In this document: one piece after another, positions 41,634 through 52,105 of the stretch | How positions within the stretch are numbered: position 1 is the first letter of the stretch | Layout: each line of letters opens with the position of its first letter | NCBI GenBank assembly: GCA_963844625.1 | Contig: CAWJPF010000035.1 | Coordinates: forward strand, 186,001-250,000 | Direction: 5' to 3' | Length of the DNA: 64,000 nt | DNA from: Palsa-504 sp963844625 | GTDB lineage: Bacteria; Actinomycetota; Actinomycetes; Streptosporangiales; Streptosporangiaceae | Translations under genes and position numbers: made by a program | The notes under the pieces: generated by a model | What the model was told of the DNA's origin: nothing | Databases searched by the model: none | Seen by the model: only the letters and a program-made list of their open reading frames with translations

Positions 41634-41658
41634 GTCCGGGCCCGGCGCCGGGCTGGAC
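41634..41658. terminator. GC-rich hairpin between convergent genes
   Basis: GTCCGGGCCCGGC (41634-41646) and GCCGGGCTGGAC (41647-41658) are inverted with one unpaired base, just after the LLM stop codon. It could terminate both this gene and the convergent PEP mutase-like gene. Confidence 0.55.
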
Positions 41659-41686
41659 GGACGCACCACTGCCCGTTCGGAAGGAA

Positions 41687-42502
41687 TCAGCCGAAGGCAC
41701 GGAGCGCAGCGGTGCGACCGGCGGCGGCGCCGGCCCGGAAGCCGTACGTGCCCTGGTCCCGCAGCTCGGTCGCGGCGCTGGCCAGTGCGCCCAGGGCGGC
41801 GAATGCGAACGAGCCGCCCACCGAGATCCGGCTGACGCCCGCCTCGGCCAGCTCGGCCACGGTGGGGACGCCCTCGAAGACCAGCACGTTGACCGGGCGG
41901 TCGACTTCGCGGATCACTTGGCGGATGTCCTCGATGCTGCGCAGGCCGGGGGCGTACAGGACGTCGGCGCCAGCCTCCTGGTAGGCCTGCAGCCTGGCGA
42001 TCGTGTCGGCCAGGTCGGGGTGGCCGTGCAGGTAGTTCTCCGCGCGGGCGGTGAGCACCAGGGGAACCGGGCCTTCGCGCGCGACCTCAGCCGCTGCCTC
42101 GATACGTTCGGCGGCGAGCTTGACGGCGTAGATGGGGTCTTCCTCTCGGCCGCTGAAGTCCTCTACCGAGGCGCCCGCCAGGCCGACCTGGATCGCCAGC
42201 CTGAGGGTCTCGGCAACGCGGTCCGGTGCGTCCGCGAAGGCGTTCTCCAGGTCGGCCGAGACCGGCAGGTCCGTCGCCGCGACGATCACGGCGGCGTGGA
42301 TGAGCGCCTCTTCCCTGCTCACCGAGCCGTCGTTGCGGCCCAGCGTGGCCGCGAAGCCGGAGCTCGTGGTGGCCAGGGCCTTGAAGCCGAGCGACGCGAG
42401 CAGCCTGGCTGAACCGAGATCCCATGGGTTCGGCAGCAGGAGCGGCTCGCCTGGCCGGTGCAGTGACAGGAACTCTCGTGCTTTATCCGCCTGAGTAACC
42501 AT
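41687..42502 (-). CDS. Isocitrate lyase/PEP mutase family protein
   Basis: A 271-residue TIM-barrel protein of the isocitrate lyase/PEP mutase superfamily. Landmarks are LLLPNPWDLGSARLLASLGF, ATTSSGFAATLGRNDG, LPVSADLENAFADAP with the Mg2+ acidic residues, and VEDFSGREEDPIY. The KKCGH motif of isocitrate lyase is absent, so this is the broad methylisocitrate lyase-like or oxaloacetate/PEP-related subgroup. It probably makes or breaks a C-C bond next to a carboxylate. Start ATG 42502 lacks a ribosome binding site but follows TACGTTATGTAC, which could be a promoter with a leaderless transcript. Confidence 0.82.
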   Translation of the reverse strand: MVTQADKAREFLSLHRPGEPLLLPNPWDLGSARLLASLGFKALATTSSGFAATLGRNDGSVSREEALIHAAVIVAATDLPVSADLENAFADAPDRVAETLRLAIQVGLAGASVEDFSGREEDPIYAVKLAAERIEAAAEVAREGPVPLVLTARAENYLHGHPDLADTIARLQAYQEAGADVLYAPGLRSIEDIRQVIREVDRPVNVLVFEGVPTVAELAEAGVSRISVGGSFAFAALGALASAATELRDQGTYGFRAGAAAGRTAALRAFG

Positions 42503-42733
42503 GTACATAACGTATCGTCGCAGAACCGCGGCAGCGGACTTTCTGGTTCTCAATGCGGTGAAATACCAGGTCAGTGACGTTAGGGGGGACACCGGGCTCG
42601 ATTAGATCTTGAGCCGGGTGGTGACTCTCCGATATGACGGTCGTAATGGTTACACCTGGCCATATGGCTTGCGGGGCGGTAACCGCGATGCGATCGTTGA
42701 GCAGTGCGCTCTGATACCGCCACCACCAGGACG

Positions 42734-44664
42734 ATGCGACTCGTCATTATCCTGGCGGTCGCGGGTGCCGCGACGGTCATGCTGGGTATCGTTCTGGTCA
42801 TCCTGGGCACGGTCATACAGCACGCGAGCGGGCATCCGTCTGGCGTTCTGACCCGTCTCGGAGTGGACGTGGGCGCGGCCGGCATCGCGTTCGGCCTGAT
42901 CGTACTCGCGGTATTCGCGGTTACCCGCAGCCGGTCCCGGTCGTCTTCGCGGGCGCGGGGCCGAAGGAAGCCGGCCAGCCGCCGGCCGCCCGCGGCGGCC
43001 TCGCACGCGCCAGGCCGCGAACGGCCTCGCGCGGGTGCGCCGCACGGGGGCAGTGGTCACGCCGGACGTCCGGGGACCCGTTCGGGCCGACGGCAGGTGC
43101 TGGATCCGACGACGGTGTACTCGCCGGGCGGGCTGCTTGGCCTGCCCCGGGAGGCCCGCGGCCCAGGGAGCCCGGGAGACACCGGGGCCTCCGGCCCCCG
43201 CCCCGCCGCGGGTCCTGGTGAGATGCCCGTACCTCCGGTGGCCGGCCGTGTCCCCAGCGGCGGGCGGAGTCAGGATCAGCCGCCACCGGGCCGTCCCGGG
43301 CCGGCCCATCACGAGGCGCTTACCAGCCTGGGACGAACCCCAACGGTGCCGCTCGGATGCCGCCTGTTCCCGGCAGTGGCCAGCCGCCGATGCCGCCCAT
43401 GCCACCCCGTGATCGCGTGCGATCCCGCGAGGCACCGCGACCCGGGCACGCCATGCCGCCCCGCGAAGGCGTGCCGCCCCGCGGTCCGGCGCCGCCGCGT
43501 GATGCGCAAAGACCCGGCCAGCCCCGGCCACGACGCGAGGACATGCCGCCAGGTAACCCCGTGCGCCCTGGCGGTCCCATGCCGCCCCGCCAGCCGGTTA
43601 ACTCCGCCTATCCCGGTCCAGCCGCTCCCGGCCCGCGGAGCGGAACCGGACGGCCTCCGGGCGGTCCCGGCAACGCCGCGCCGGGCGGTCCCGGCAACGC
43701 CGCGCCGGGCGGTCCCGGCAACGCCGCGCCGGGCGGCTTCCGCCCCGGGCCGCCTGGATCGCCAGGGCCGGGATCACCCAGACCAGGAACCCCAGGGCCC
43801 GCGGGTGCCCCGCGTCCCGCTGGTTCCTCCGGGCAGTTCGACGGCGGGTACGCCTATGTCATCCGGGCGTCAGACCACCCAGTCCGGCCGGGGAACCAGA
43901 GGCGCCCGGCCGCCCCGGGGCGCCCGGCCGCCCCCGGGCGCCCGGCGCCTCCCGGGACTCCCGGCCGTCAGGCGGACGCTGCCCGGCCGCCTGGCCCCGC
44001 GCGCCCGGTCGGCGACGCACCTGCTGACGTGTACGTCTACCGAGACACCAGCGGGCCGCCCGATGATCTCGCCACGCCGGCGCCTGGGCCGGGAGCGCAG
44101 GAGCGCGACGCCTCTTACTGGTACGACTTGTCCGGGGAAGACAGCACGCCCGTCCAGGAAGAAGCGCGCGGCCCGTTCGAGCCGCTGGTCTCCTCCAGTG
44201 GTCCGCCGCCCGGCGGAGTCCTCCCGTCCCTGCCCACCTCGAACGCCGCGCCGGCCGGGTCGGCTCCGCGCGCCGGGAGACCGGCCGGGCCGTCTCCGAC
44301 TGCGGCAGGCCGGGTGGGCAGGCACGCGGCGCCTGAGATCACGGGCAGCGACAGGGCGGAGGATTCCGTGCAGGCTCAGGCCCGGCGACTTGAGCAGATC
44401 AAGGACTTCTACCTGACCGCGGAAGCGATCGGCGAACAGAATGTCGACAAGCACTTCGACCAGCTCATGACCCAGCAGCGCGAGCTGATCAGCGAGTACT
44501 TCAAGCAATCCAACGCGGCGCAGCCCGGTGACGCTCGCACGGCCCCGGAAGAGCCGACTGGCCCGGAAGAGCCGACTGGCCCGGGCAGCTCTGGTCCGCT
44601 CGGCAGCCCGCCGGAACCCGCGCCCAGCGCCAGCGTGAGCGGGGAAAAGCCCCGGATATGGTGA
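42734..44664 (+). pseudogene. Proline-rich membrane-anchored protein split by a frameshift
   Basis: Two reading frames together make one protein. The first (ATG 42734) has two transmembrane segments (LVIILAVAGAATVMLGIVLV and IAFGLIVLAVFAV), then a basic, proline-rich region. Near 43300-43325 the sensible frame switches to one that continues YQPGTNPNGARMPPVPGSGQ and runs to TGA 44664. The second part is Pro/Gly-rich with repeats and ends in a helical domain: RRLEQIKDFYLTAEAIGEQN, then KHFDQLMTQQRELISEYFKQ. The original frame continues open to 44416 only because of composition. One base lost or two gained restores one 640-residue protein. A sequencing error, true mutation or frameshifting are all possible. 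The 3' end overlaps the next gene. Confidence 0.65.
43660..43731 (+). repeat. Three perfect 24-bp repeats (GGPGNAAP)
   Basis: Three exact 24-bp copies (first copy 43660-43683, starting GGCGGTCCCGGCAACGCC) encode GGPGNAAP three times in the proline-rich membrane protein. Two further local duplications occur in the same gene: APGRP units near 43910-43945, and an 18-bp doublet encoding EEPTGP at 44546-44581. Confidence 0.9.
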
Positions 44665-45476
44665 CGCGGGGCGGACGCCAGGTGGTCATTGCGGTACTCG
44701 GCCTGGGGGAGGCCGGTTCACTGATCGCGCGTGACCTGCTCCGGGCGGGAGTGCTAGTCCGCGGGTATGACCCGGCGGTGGCCGCGGGCGAAGGCATCGA
44801 AGAAACCGCCAGCGAGTCCGAGGCGGCACGAGGGGCGGACCTCGTGCTGAGTGTCAACAGCGCGAAGGCGGCGGTGGACGCGTTCCGGGCTGGCCGGTCC
44901 GGACTGCGGCGGGACGCGCTGTGGGCCGACCTGAATACCGCCTCGCCCGCGACCAAACGGCAACTGGCGGACATCGCCGCGGCGACTGGCGTTCCCTTGG
45001 CCGATGTCGCGATGATGGCCCCGGTGCCCGGGCGCGGCTTGCGCGTCCCCATGCTTGCCAGCGGCGACGGGGCCGCGTGCTATGCCGCCATCTTGGGACC
45101 GCTCGGCGCGGACATCGAGGTTCTCGACGGCCCGGCCGGGTTCGCGGCCAGCAAGAAGCTGCTGCGCAGCGTGTTCTACAAGGGGATGGCCGCCGCGGTG
45201 GTCGAGGCCTTGGACGCCGCCCGGGCCGCGGGCGATGAACCGTGGCTGCGCGAGCACATCGCCGCCGAGCTGGCCGCGGCGGACACCACGACGATCGAGC
45301 GGATCATCGAGGGCACCCGCAGGCACGCGGCACGCCGAACCGCCGAGATGGAAGCGGCCGCGGACATGCTCACCGAGCTCGGCGTGCCGCCGCTGATCGC
45401 CGACGCCAGCCGCGCCCTGCACCAGCGCCTGACGCGCCCTGCACCAGCGCCTGACGCGCCCTGCACCAGCGCCTGA
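44658..45476 (+). CDS. 6-phosphogluconate dehydrogenase-like NAD(P)-binding protein (DUF1932 type)
   Basis: A 272-residue protein of the beta-hydroxyacid dehydrogenase fold. The Rossmann motif is IAVLGLGEAGSLIARDLLRA near residue 10. DLNTASPATKRQLADIAAAT and FAASKKLLRSVFYKGMAAAV carry the positions of the catalytic Lys region, and the C-terminal helical domain matches DUF1932-type proteins. Substrate unknown; a 2-hydroxyacid or phosphonate-like compound is possible. ATG 44658 overlaps the stop of the proline-rich gene by seven bases. The last 20 codons come from a 22-bp tandem repeat, so the present C-terminus (RPAPAPDAPCTSA) is an artefact of duplication. Confidence 0.8.
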   Translation: MVTRGGRQVVIAVLGLGEAGSLIARDLLRAGVLVRGYDPAVAAGEGIEETASESEAARGADLVLSVNSAKAAVDAFRAGRSGLRRDALWADLNTASPATKRQLADIAAATGVPLADVAMMAPVPGRGLRVPMLASGDGAACYAAILGPLGADIEVLDGPAGFAASKKLLRSVFYKGMAAAVVEALDAARAAGDEPWLREHIAAELAAADTTTIERIIEGTRRHAARRTAEMEAAADMLTELGVPPLIADASRALHQRLTRPAPAPDAPCTSA

Positions 45477-45477
45477 C
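45412..45477 (+). repeat. Three perfect 22-bp repeats spanning a stop codon
   Basis: The unit GCGCCCTGCACCAGCGCCTG followed by AC is repeated exactly three times (45412, 45434, 45456). Because 22 is not divisible by three, each copy is read in a different frame, and the third supplies the TGA stop (45474-45476). With one copy, translation would run to TAG at 45512-45514. Confidence 0.95.
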
Positions 45478-45689
45478 GCCAGCCACGCCCAGTCCGCCGA
45501 GCAGCAGCACCTAGGCGCGTTATGGGTCGGTCGATCTAGCGGGTGGCGAATCTGGCACTTCCAGATCACCTAGGCTCAACGGGTCGGGCTCTCCCTGGTA
45601 CTCGGCACGGCCACAGTCTGGCTGATCCGTCACCGCGCCACGTCACTAAGGCTCCGCCTCGCGCACGAGACGCACGTGTGAACCGCCGG

Positions 45690-46529
45690 TTACGCCAGCG
45701 GCCTGAGCGCCTCGGCCAGCGGCTTGAGGGAATCCGGCTTCGCGTGAAGCGGCAGGTTCAGGATCACCAGGTCGGCTCCGGCCTCGCGGTAGGCGGCGGC
45801 GGCCGCCACGACCGGTTCGAGGTTTCCATCCGGCTCGAGGCGCACGTTGACCGAGCAGGTGATCTCGTTCACGTCCCGGCCGAGGTCGGCGCAGTGGCCG
45901 ACGAGTACTTCCTTCAGCTCGAGCCAGTCGCCCGGATCCTGGACGATTGCATTCCACTGCTGCGCCCAGCGCGCGACTGCCCGCAGCGTGCGCTTCTTGC
46001 CGCGCCCGCCGATGGTGACGGGCGGGTGCGGCCGCTGCACCGGCTTCGGCTCGCACCTAGCGTCGGTGAGCCGAACGTACCGGCCGGCGAACGTGGTGGT
46101 GGGCTGGGTCAGCAAGCTGACGATGGCCTCGACGCCTTCGTCGAACCGGTCGAAGCGCTCGCGCAGGGGCGGCAGCTCGATCCCGTACGCGTCGCACTCC
46201 ATCTGGTTCCACCCCGCGCCCAGGCCGAGTTCCAGTCGCCCGCCGGAGATGATGTCTACGGTCGCGGCTATGTTGGCCAGCACCGCCGGGTGCCGGTACA
46301 CCATGCCGGTCACCTGGCAGCCGAGCCTGATCCGCCTCGTGGCCTGGGCCATCGCGGCCAGCATCGTCCAGGCCTCGAAATTAGGCCCGGTCAGGTCGCC
46401 GGACAGCGGGTAGAAGTGATCCCAGTTCCACGCCGACTCGAACAGCGGGATCTCATCCGCGGCGAGCCACGCGTCACGGATCTCCTCCCACGTCTGATGT
46501 TCGGGCCGTGTCTTGATCGCGAAGCGCAT
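45690..46529 (-). CDS. LLM-class F420-dependent oxidoreductase (second)
   Basis: A 279-residue luciferase-like enzyme. It opens MRFAIKTRPEHQTWEEIRDA, has DEIPLFESAWNWDHFYPLSG, SGGRLELGLGAGWNQMECDA and PVQRPHPPVTIGGRGKKRTL. The overall pattern is that of F420-dependent TIGR03560-like oxidoreductases. It differs clearly in sequence from the LLM enzyme at 40698, so the two are not recent duplicates. Start ATG 46529 has GAGGGGAC nine bases upstream. It converges with the 6PGDH-like gene and is divergent from acnA. Confidence 0.87.
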   Translation of the reverse strand: MRFAIKTRPEHQTWEEIRDAWLAADEIPLFESAWNWDHFYPLSGDLTGPNFEAWTMLAAMAQATRRIRLGCQVTGMVYRHPAVLANIAATVDIISGGRLELGLGAGWNQMECDAYGIELPPLRERFDRFDEGVEAIVSLLTQPTTTFAGRYVRLTDARCEPKPVQRPHPPVTIGGRGKKRTLRAVARWAQQWNAIVQDPGDWLELKEVLVGHCADLGRDVNEITCSVNVRLEPDGNLEPVVAAAAAYREAGADLVILNLPLHAKPDSLKPLAEALRPLA

Positions 46530-46745
46530 GCGGGATGTCCCCTCTTCGGCAGGTACCCAGGACCGCAGCGCCATCCTAACGAGACCAGGGGAGTCGCCTC
46601 AGCCCGGGATCGAGGTGAGCGGCCTCATCCGCGTGGCCAGCCACAGGGGCCCTGATCTACACCATCTTCGGCGCCCTGTCCGTGGCCGGGATCAAGCCGG
46701 ACCACCCGGGCTTCCCGCAGTTCCGCGTACCCCCTCCCCAAGTAC

Positions 46746-46776
46746 CTTGATATCGAGATACTGTAGGTTGAACCTA
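46746..46776. promoter_or_regulatory. Candidate operator/promoter region of acnA
   Basis: Two small palindromes lie 40-70 bp before the aconitase start: CTTGATATCGAG (46746-46757, one mismatched pair) and the perfect TAGGTTGAACCTA (46764-46776, one-base centre). Their position fits a promoter with overlapping operators. I cannot assign a regulator. Confidence 0.4.
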
Positions 46777-46816
46777 GGGCGGGACAGGAAGGTCCGAGCG
46801 AGGAGGCTCAGGAACA

Positions 46817-49529
<2,713 letters not shown>

Positions 49530-49537
<8 letters not shown>

Positions 49538-50297
49538 CGCCCCGCTGGTCGTCAGCAGGCTCAGGGCGGCCGGCTGCGTCTTCGCCGAAGACGAAGCCGC
49601 TCTGCTGATCGCGGCGGCACAGACGCCGGCCGAGCTTGACGCCATGGTGGACCGGCGTGCTGCTGGCCTGCCGCTCGAGCACGTCCTGGGCTGGGCGGAG
49701 TTCTGCGGCCTGCGGATCGCCGTGGCGCCCGGTGTCTTCGTCCCGCGCCGGCGCACGGAGTTCCTCGTCCGGCAGGCCGTCGCCCTGGCCCGGCCGGGGG
49801 ATGTCGTCGTCGACCTGTGCTGCGGTGCGGGCGCGATCGGAGCCGCGTTGGCCGCCGCCGTGGACCGGGCCGACCTGCACGCGGCCGACCTCGAACCGGC
49901 CGCCGTGCGCTGCGCACGCCAGAATGTGGCCGGGCACGTCTACGAGGGTGACCTGTACGAACCGCTGCCGTCCCGGCTGCGCGGCCGGGTCGCCATCCTG
50001 GTCGCCAACGTGCCCTACGTGCCGACAGGGGAAATCGGCCTGCTGCCACCCGAGGCCCGGGCGCACGAGCCGCTGCTCGCCCTGGACGGGGGCGCCGACG
50101 GGCTCGACGTACTGCGGCGGGTGGCCGCCGGGGCGCCCGGCTGGCTGGCGCCCGGCGGCCACCTGCTGATCGAGACGAGCGAGCGCCAGGCCCCGGCGGC
50201 CGAGGCGGCCTTCGCCGCGAACGGCCTGACCACGCGGGTGGCCCGTGCCGCCGCGCTGCACGCCACCGTCGTCATCGGCGAAAATCACAATCATTAG
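49530..50297 (+). CDS. PrmC/HemK-like protein N5-glutamine methyltransferase, no canonical start
   Basis: A class I methyltransferase of the HemK/PrmC type. EHVLGWAEFCGLRIAVAPGV and VPRRRTEFLV begin the core. The SAM site is VVDLCCGAGAIGAALAAAVD, and the NPPY-like catalytic motif reads NVPYVP. The first ATG in frame is 49644, but 38 upstream codons (LVVSRLRAAGCVFAEDEAAL, then LIAAAQTPAELD) match the N-terminal helices of this protein type and must be coding. Back to the in-frame stop at 49515 there is no ATG, GTG or TTG. Candidates are ATA 49530 (overlapping the acnA stop) or CTG 49545. Coupled translation from acnA is likely. Confidence 0.75.
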
Positions 50298-50349
50298 GCC
50301 GAACGGGCCGTCCTGCCTGCCCCGGGAAACCCGTGAGCGCCGCCCGGCC

Positions 50350-51135
50350 TCAGAAGCCGGGAAAGATCGGCCGCAGCTCGTCGAGATCGACCCCGGTGCT
50401 CTCGGCAGGCGGGGTGTGGTCCGGGTCCAGCCGCCCGTAGATCAGGCGGACGAACGCCTCGGCGGGGAGCCGCAGCTCCGACAGGCCGAGCTCGGGTGCC
50501 GCCGCGCCGCCCGCCGCCGCGAGCGTAACGCCGTCGCCGGTCTCCAGGATGAACGTGCGTTCCGGGTCGGAGGTCGTCACGCGTACCTTGCGCTGCTTAC
50601 CGTCCGGCTTGGCGCTCCTGGCCACGAGCTGGTCGAGCGTGTCGATGAGCAGGTCCACGGCGTCCGGGGTCAACGTCGCCGCCGGGTCGAGCGCGACCAG
50701 GACGTCCCAGGTGTGGACGGCGTGCTCGCTCAGGCGCATCCGGGCCAGGCCAGCGGTGCCGAGCTCCATCCCGAACAGCTGCAGGTGCAGCCGGGCCTGC
50801 TCATCGGGGGCGAGTGACTCGAACCGCGTGACGGTGGCCTGGTCAGCCAGCAGCGCGTCGGTGGCCTGGGCCTGCGGGCTCTTGGCGTTCCAGGTATCCC
50901 AGATCGGGTGGAAAGCGTCCGGCCCGGGCGGGTCCTGGCCGCTCAGCCCGGCGTCCAGGAACAGGCCGAAGATCTCGGCCTGGGACCCCAGGTGCGAGAG
51001 CACCTGGGCGATCGACCACTCGCTCGCGTACGAACGCTGTTCAAGCTCGCCGGAGTCGAGGGGCTCGACCGTGGCCTGCAGAGTGTCGTGGGAATGCCTG
51101 AGGGCGCCTATCCACGGGGCCGGGCTAGGTTCCAT
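50350..51135 (-). CDS. DinB-like maleylpyruvate isomerase-type (mycothiol-dependent) protein
   Basis: A 261-residue protein with an N-terminal DinB-like four-helix domain (SYASEWSIAQVLSHLGSQAE, then MRLSEHAVHTWDVLVALDP with metal-type histidines) and a C-terminal SCP2-like domain (TGDGVTLAAAGG, LRLPAEAFVRLIYGRLD). This is the TIGR03083 actinobacterial family related to mycothiol-dependent maleylpyruvate isomerase. The physiological substrate is unknown; detoxification with mycothiol is plausible. Start ATG 51135 has GGAGACG upstream. It is divergent from a TetR gene, with a palindrome in between. Confidence 0.82.
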   Translation of the reverse strand: MEPSPAPWIGALRHSHDTLQATVEPLDSGELEQRSYASEWSIAQVLSHLGSQAEIFGLFLDAGLSGQDPPGPDAFHPIWDTWNAKSPQAQATDALLADQATVTRFESLAPDEQARLHLQLFGMELGTAGLARMRLSEHAVHTWDVLVALDPAATLTPDAVDLLIDTLDQLVARSAKPDGKQRKVRVTTSDPERTFILETGDGVTLAAAGGAAAPELGLSELRLPAEAFVRLIYGRLDPDHTPPAESTGVDLDELRPIFPGF

Positions 51136-51190
51136 GTCGTCTCCGATGCTCGCGGCCAAGGTTCACGCGGCCAGGTTCACTGTCGTACCC

Positions 51191-51204
51191 GGAGGGTACC
51201 CTCC
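51191..51204. promoter_or_regulatory. 14-bp perfect palindrome, candidate TetR operator
   Basis: GGAGGGTACCCTCC is fully palindromic and lies between the divergent DinB-like and TetR genes, 20 bp from the TetR start. A TATCAT hexamer follows at 51213, a good -10 for a nearly leaderless tetR transcript. Binding of the adjacent TetR protein with control of both genes is the natural inference. Confidence 0.6.
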
Positions 51205-51224
51205 ACATCCCCTATCATGGACCG

Positions 51225-51965
51225 ATGACGGCCCGCCAGCAGCCCGATCCGCCGATCCCGGGCGATCCGGCCGTCACCGAGCATAGCTCCCGGCTTTCCG
51301 GGGCTTCTCCGGCCCCGCGCGGGCTGCGGGCGGACGCCGCGCGTAACCGGGCCGCGATCGTGGCCGTGGCCCGGGAGGTGTTCGCTGAGCAGGGACTTGA
51401 AGCGCCGCTCGAGGCCATCGCGGCCCGGGCCGGCGTGGGCATCGCCACGCTCTACCGGCGGTTTCCGACCCGCGAGAAACTGGTCGCCGCCGCGCTGGCC
51501 GGCAAGGTCGCCGAATACGCCGAAGCCGCGGAGCAGGCGCTGGCCGCGGCGGATCCGTGGGCCGGCTTCGCCGGCCTGGTGCAGCGGATCTGCGAGCTGC
51601 AGGCCGGCGACCGCGGCCTGTCCGACCTGCTGTCCATGACGTTGTCCGCCGATGAGCCGGTGGAGCAGCTTCGCCGTACGGCCAACGAGCAGGTGGTCAC
51701 GCTGATCGAGCGGGCCAAGGCCGAAGGCCGCCTGCGCGAGGACTTCGCCGGCGAGGACCTGGTGCTCTTGCTGATCGCCACCGCCGCGGTCATGCACGTC
51801 ACCCGCGCCGATGCACCCGACGCCTGGCGGCGGTTCGTGGCCCTGGCGCTCGACGCGTTCCAGTATCAGGACTCGCGGCGGCTGCCTGAGCCGCCCTCGG
51901 CGGCTCAGCTGACCAGGGCCATGCTCCGGCTGGCCGCCGAACGCGGCTGCGGTGAGCGTGGCTAG
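51225..51965 (+). CDS. TetR family regulator
   Basis: A 246-residue regulator. The helix-turn-helix is VFAEQGLEAPLEAIAARAGV then GIATLYRRFPTREKLVAAAL, in the YRRF subgroup common in actinobacteria. The ligand domain (about residues 90-215) resembles TetR_C_33-type thioredoxin/SbtR-like domains. ATG 51225 has no strong ribosome binding site, but TATCAT just upstream allows a short leader. It is divergent from the DinB-like gene and is followed by a hairpin. Confidence 0.88.
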   Translation: MTARQQPDPPIPGDPAVTEHSSRLSGASPAPRGLRADAARNRAAIVAVAREVFAEQGLEAPLEAIAARAGVGIATLYRRFPTREKLVAAALAGKVAEYAEAAEQALAAADPWAGFAGLVQRICELQAGDRGLSDLLSMTLSADEPVEQLRRTANEQVVTLIERAKAEGRLREDFAGEDLVLLLIATAAVMHVTRADAPDAWRRFVALALDAFQYQDSRRLPEPPSAAQLTRAMLRLAAERGCGERG

Positions 51966-52010
51966 GCGAACCGCGAGCAGGCCCGGCCCGGACCAGACGG
52001 GCGCGCGTTA

Positions 52011-52032
52011 CCCGGCTAATTAAATAGCCGGG
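52011..52032. terminator. Hairpin after tetR
   Basis: CCCGGCTA (52011-52018) and TAGCCGGG (52025-52032) form a perfect 8-bp stem with loop ATTAAA, 45 bp after the TetR stop. A T-rich stretch (CCCCTTTATTTAG) follows, giving a rho-independent-like terminator. Confidence 0.6.
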
Positions 52033-52105
52033 CAATTCCCCTTTATTTAGCTTAGCGGGCGGGGTATGGTTTCACCGGTTTCAGCCAACGGAGGGGGAGT
52101 CCGCG

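Noticed and set aside
42704..44416. First frame of the proline-rich gene continuing to 44416 as the real protein
   Set aside because: After about 43320 it becomes Cys/Arg-rich without pattern, while the other frame carries the proline-rich stalk and helical tail.
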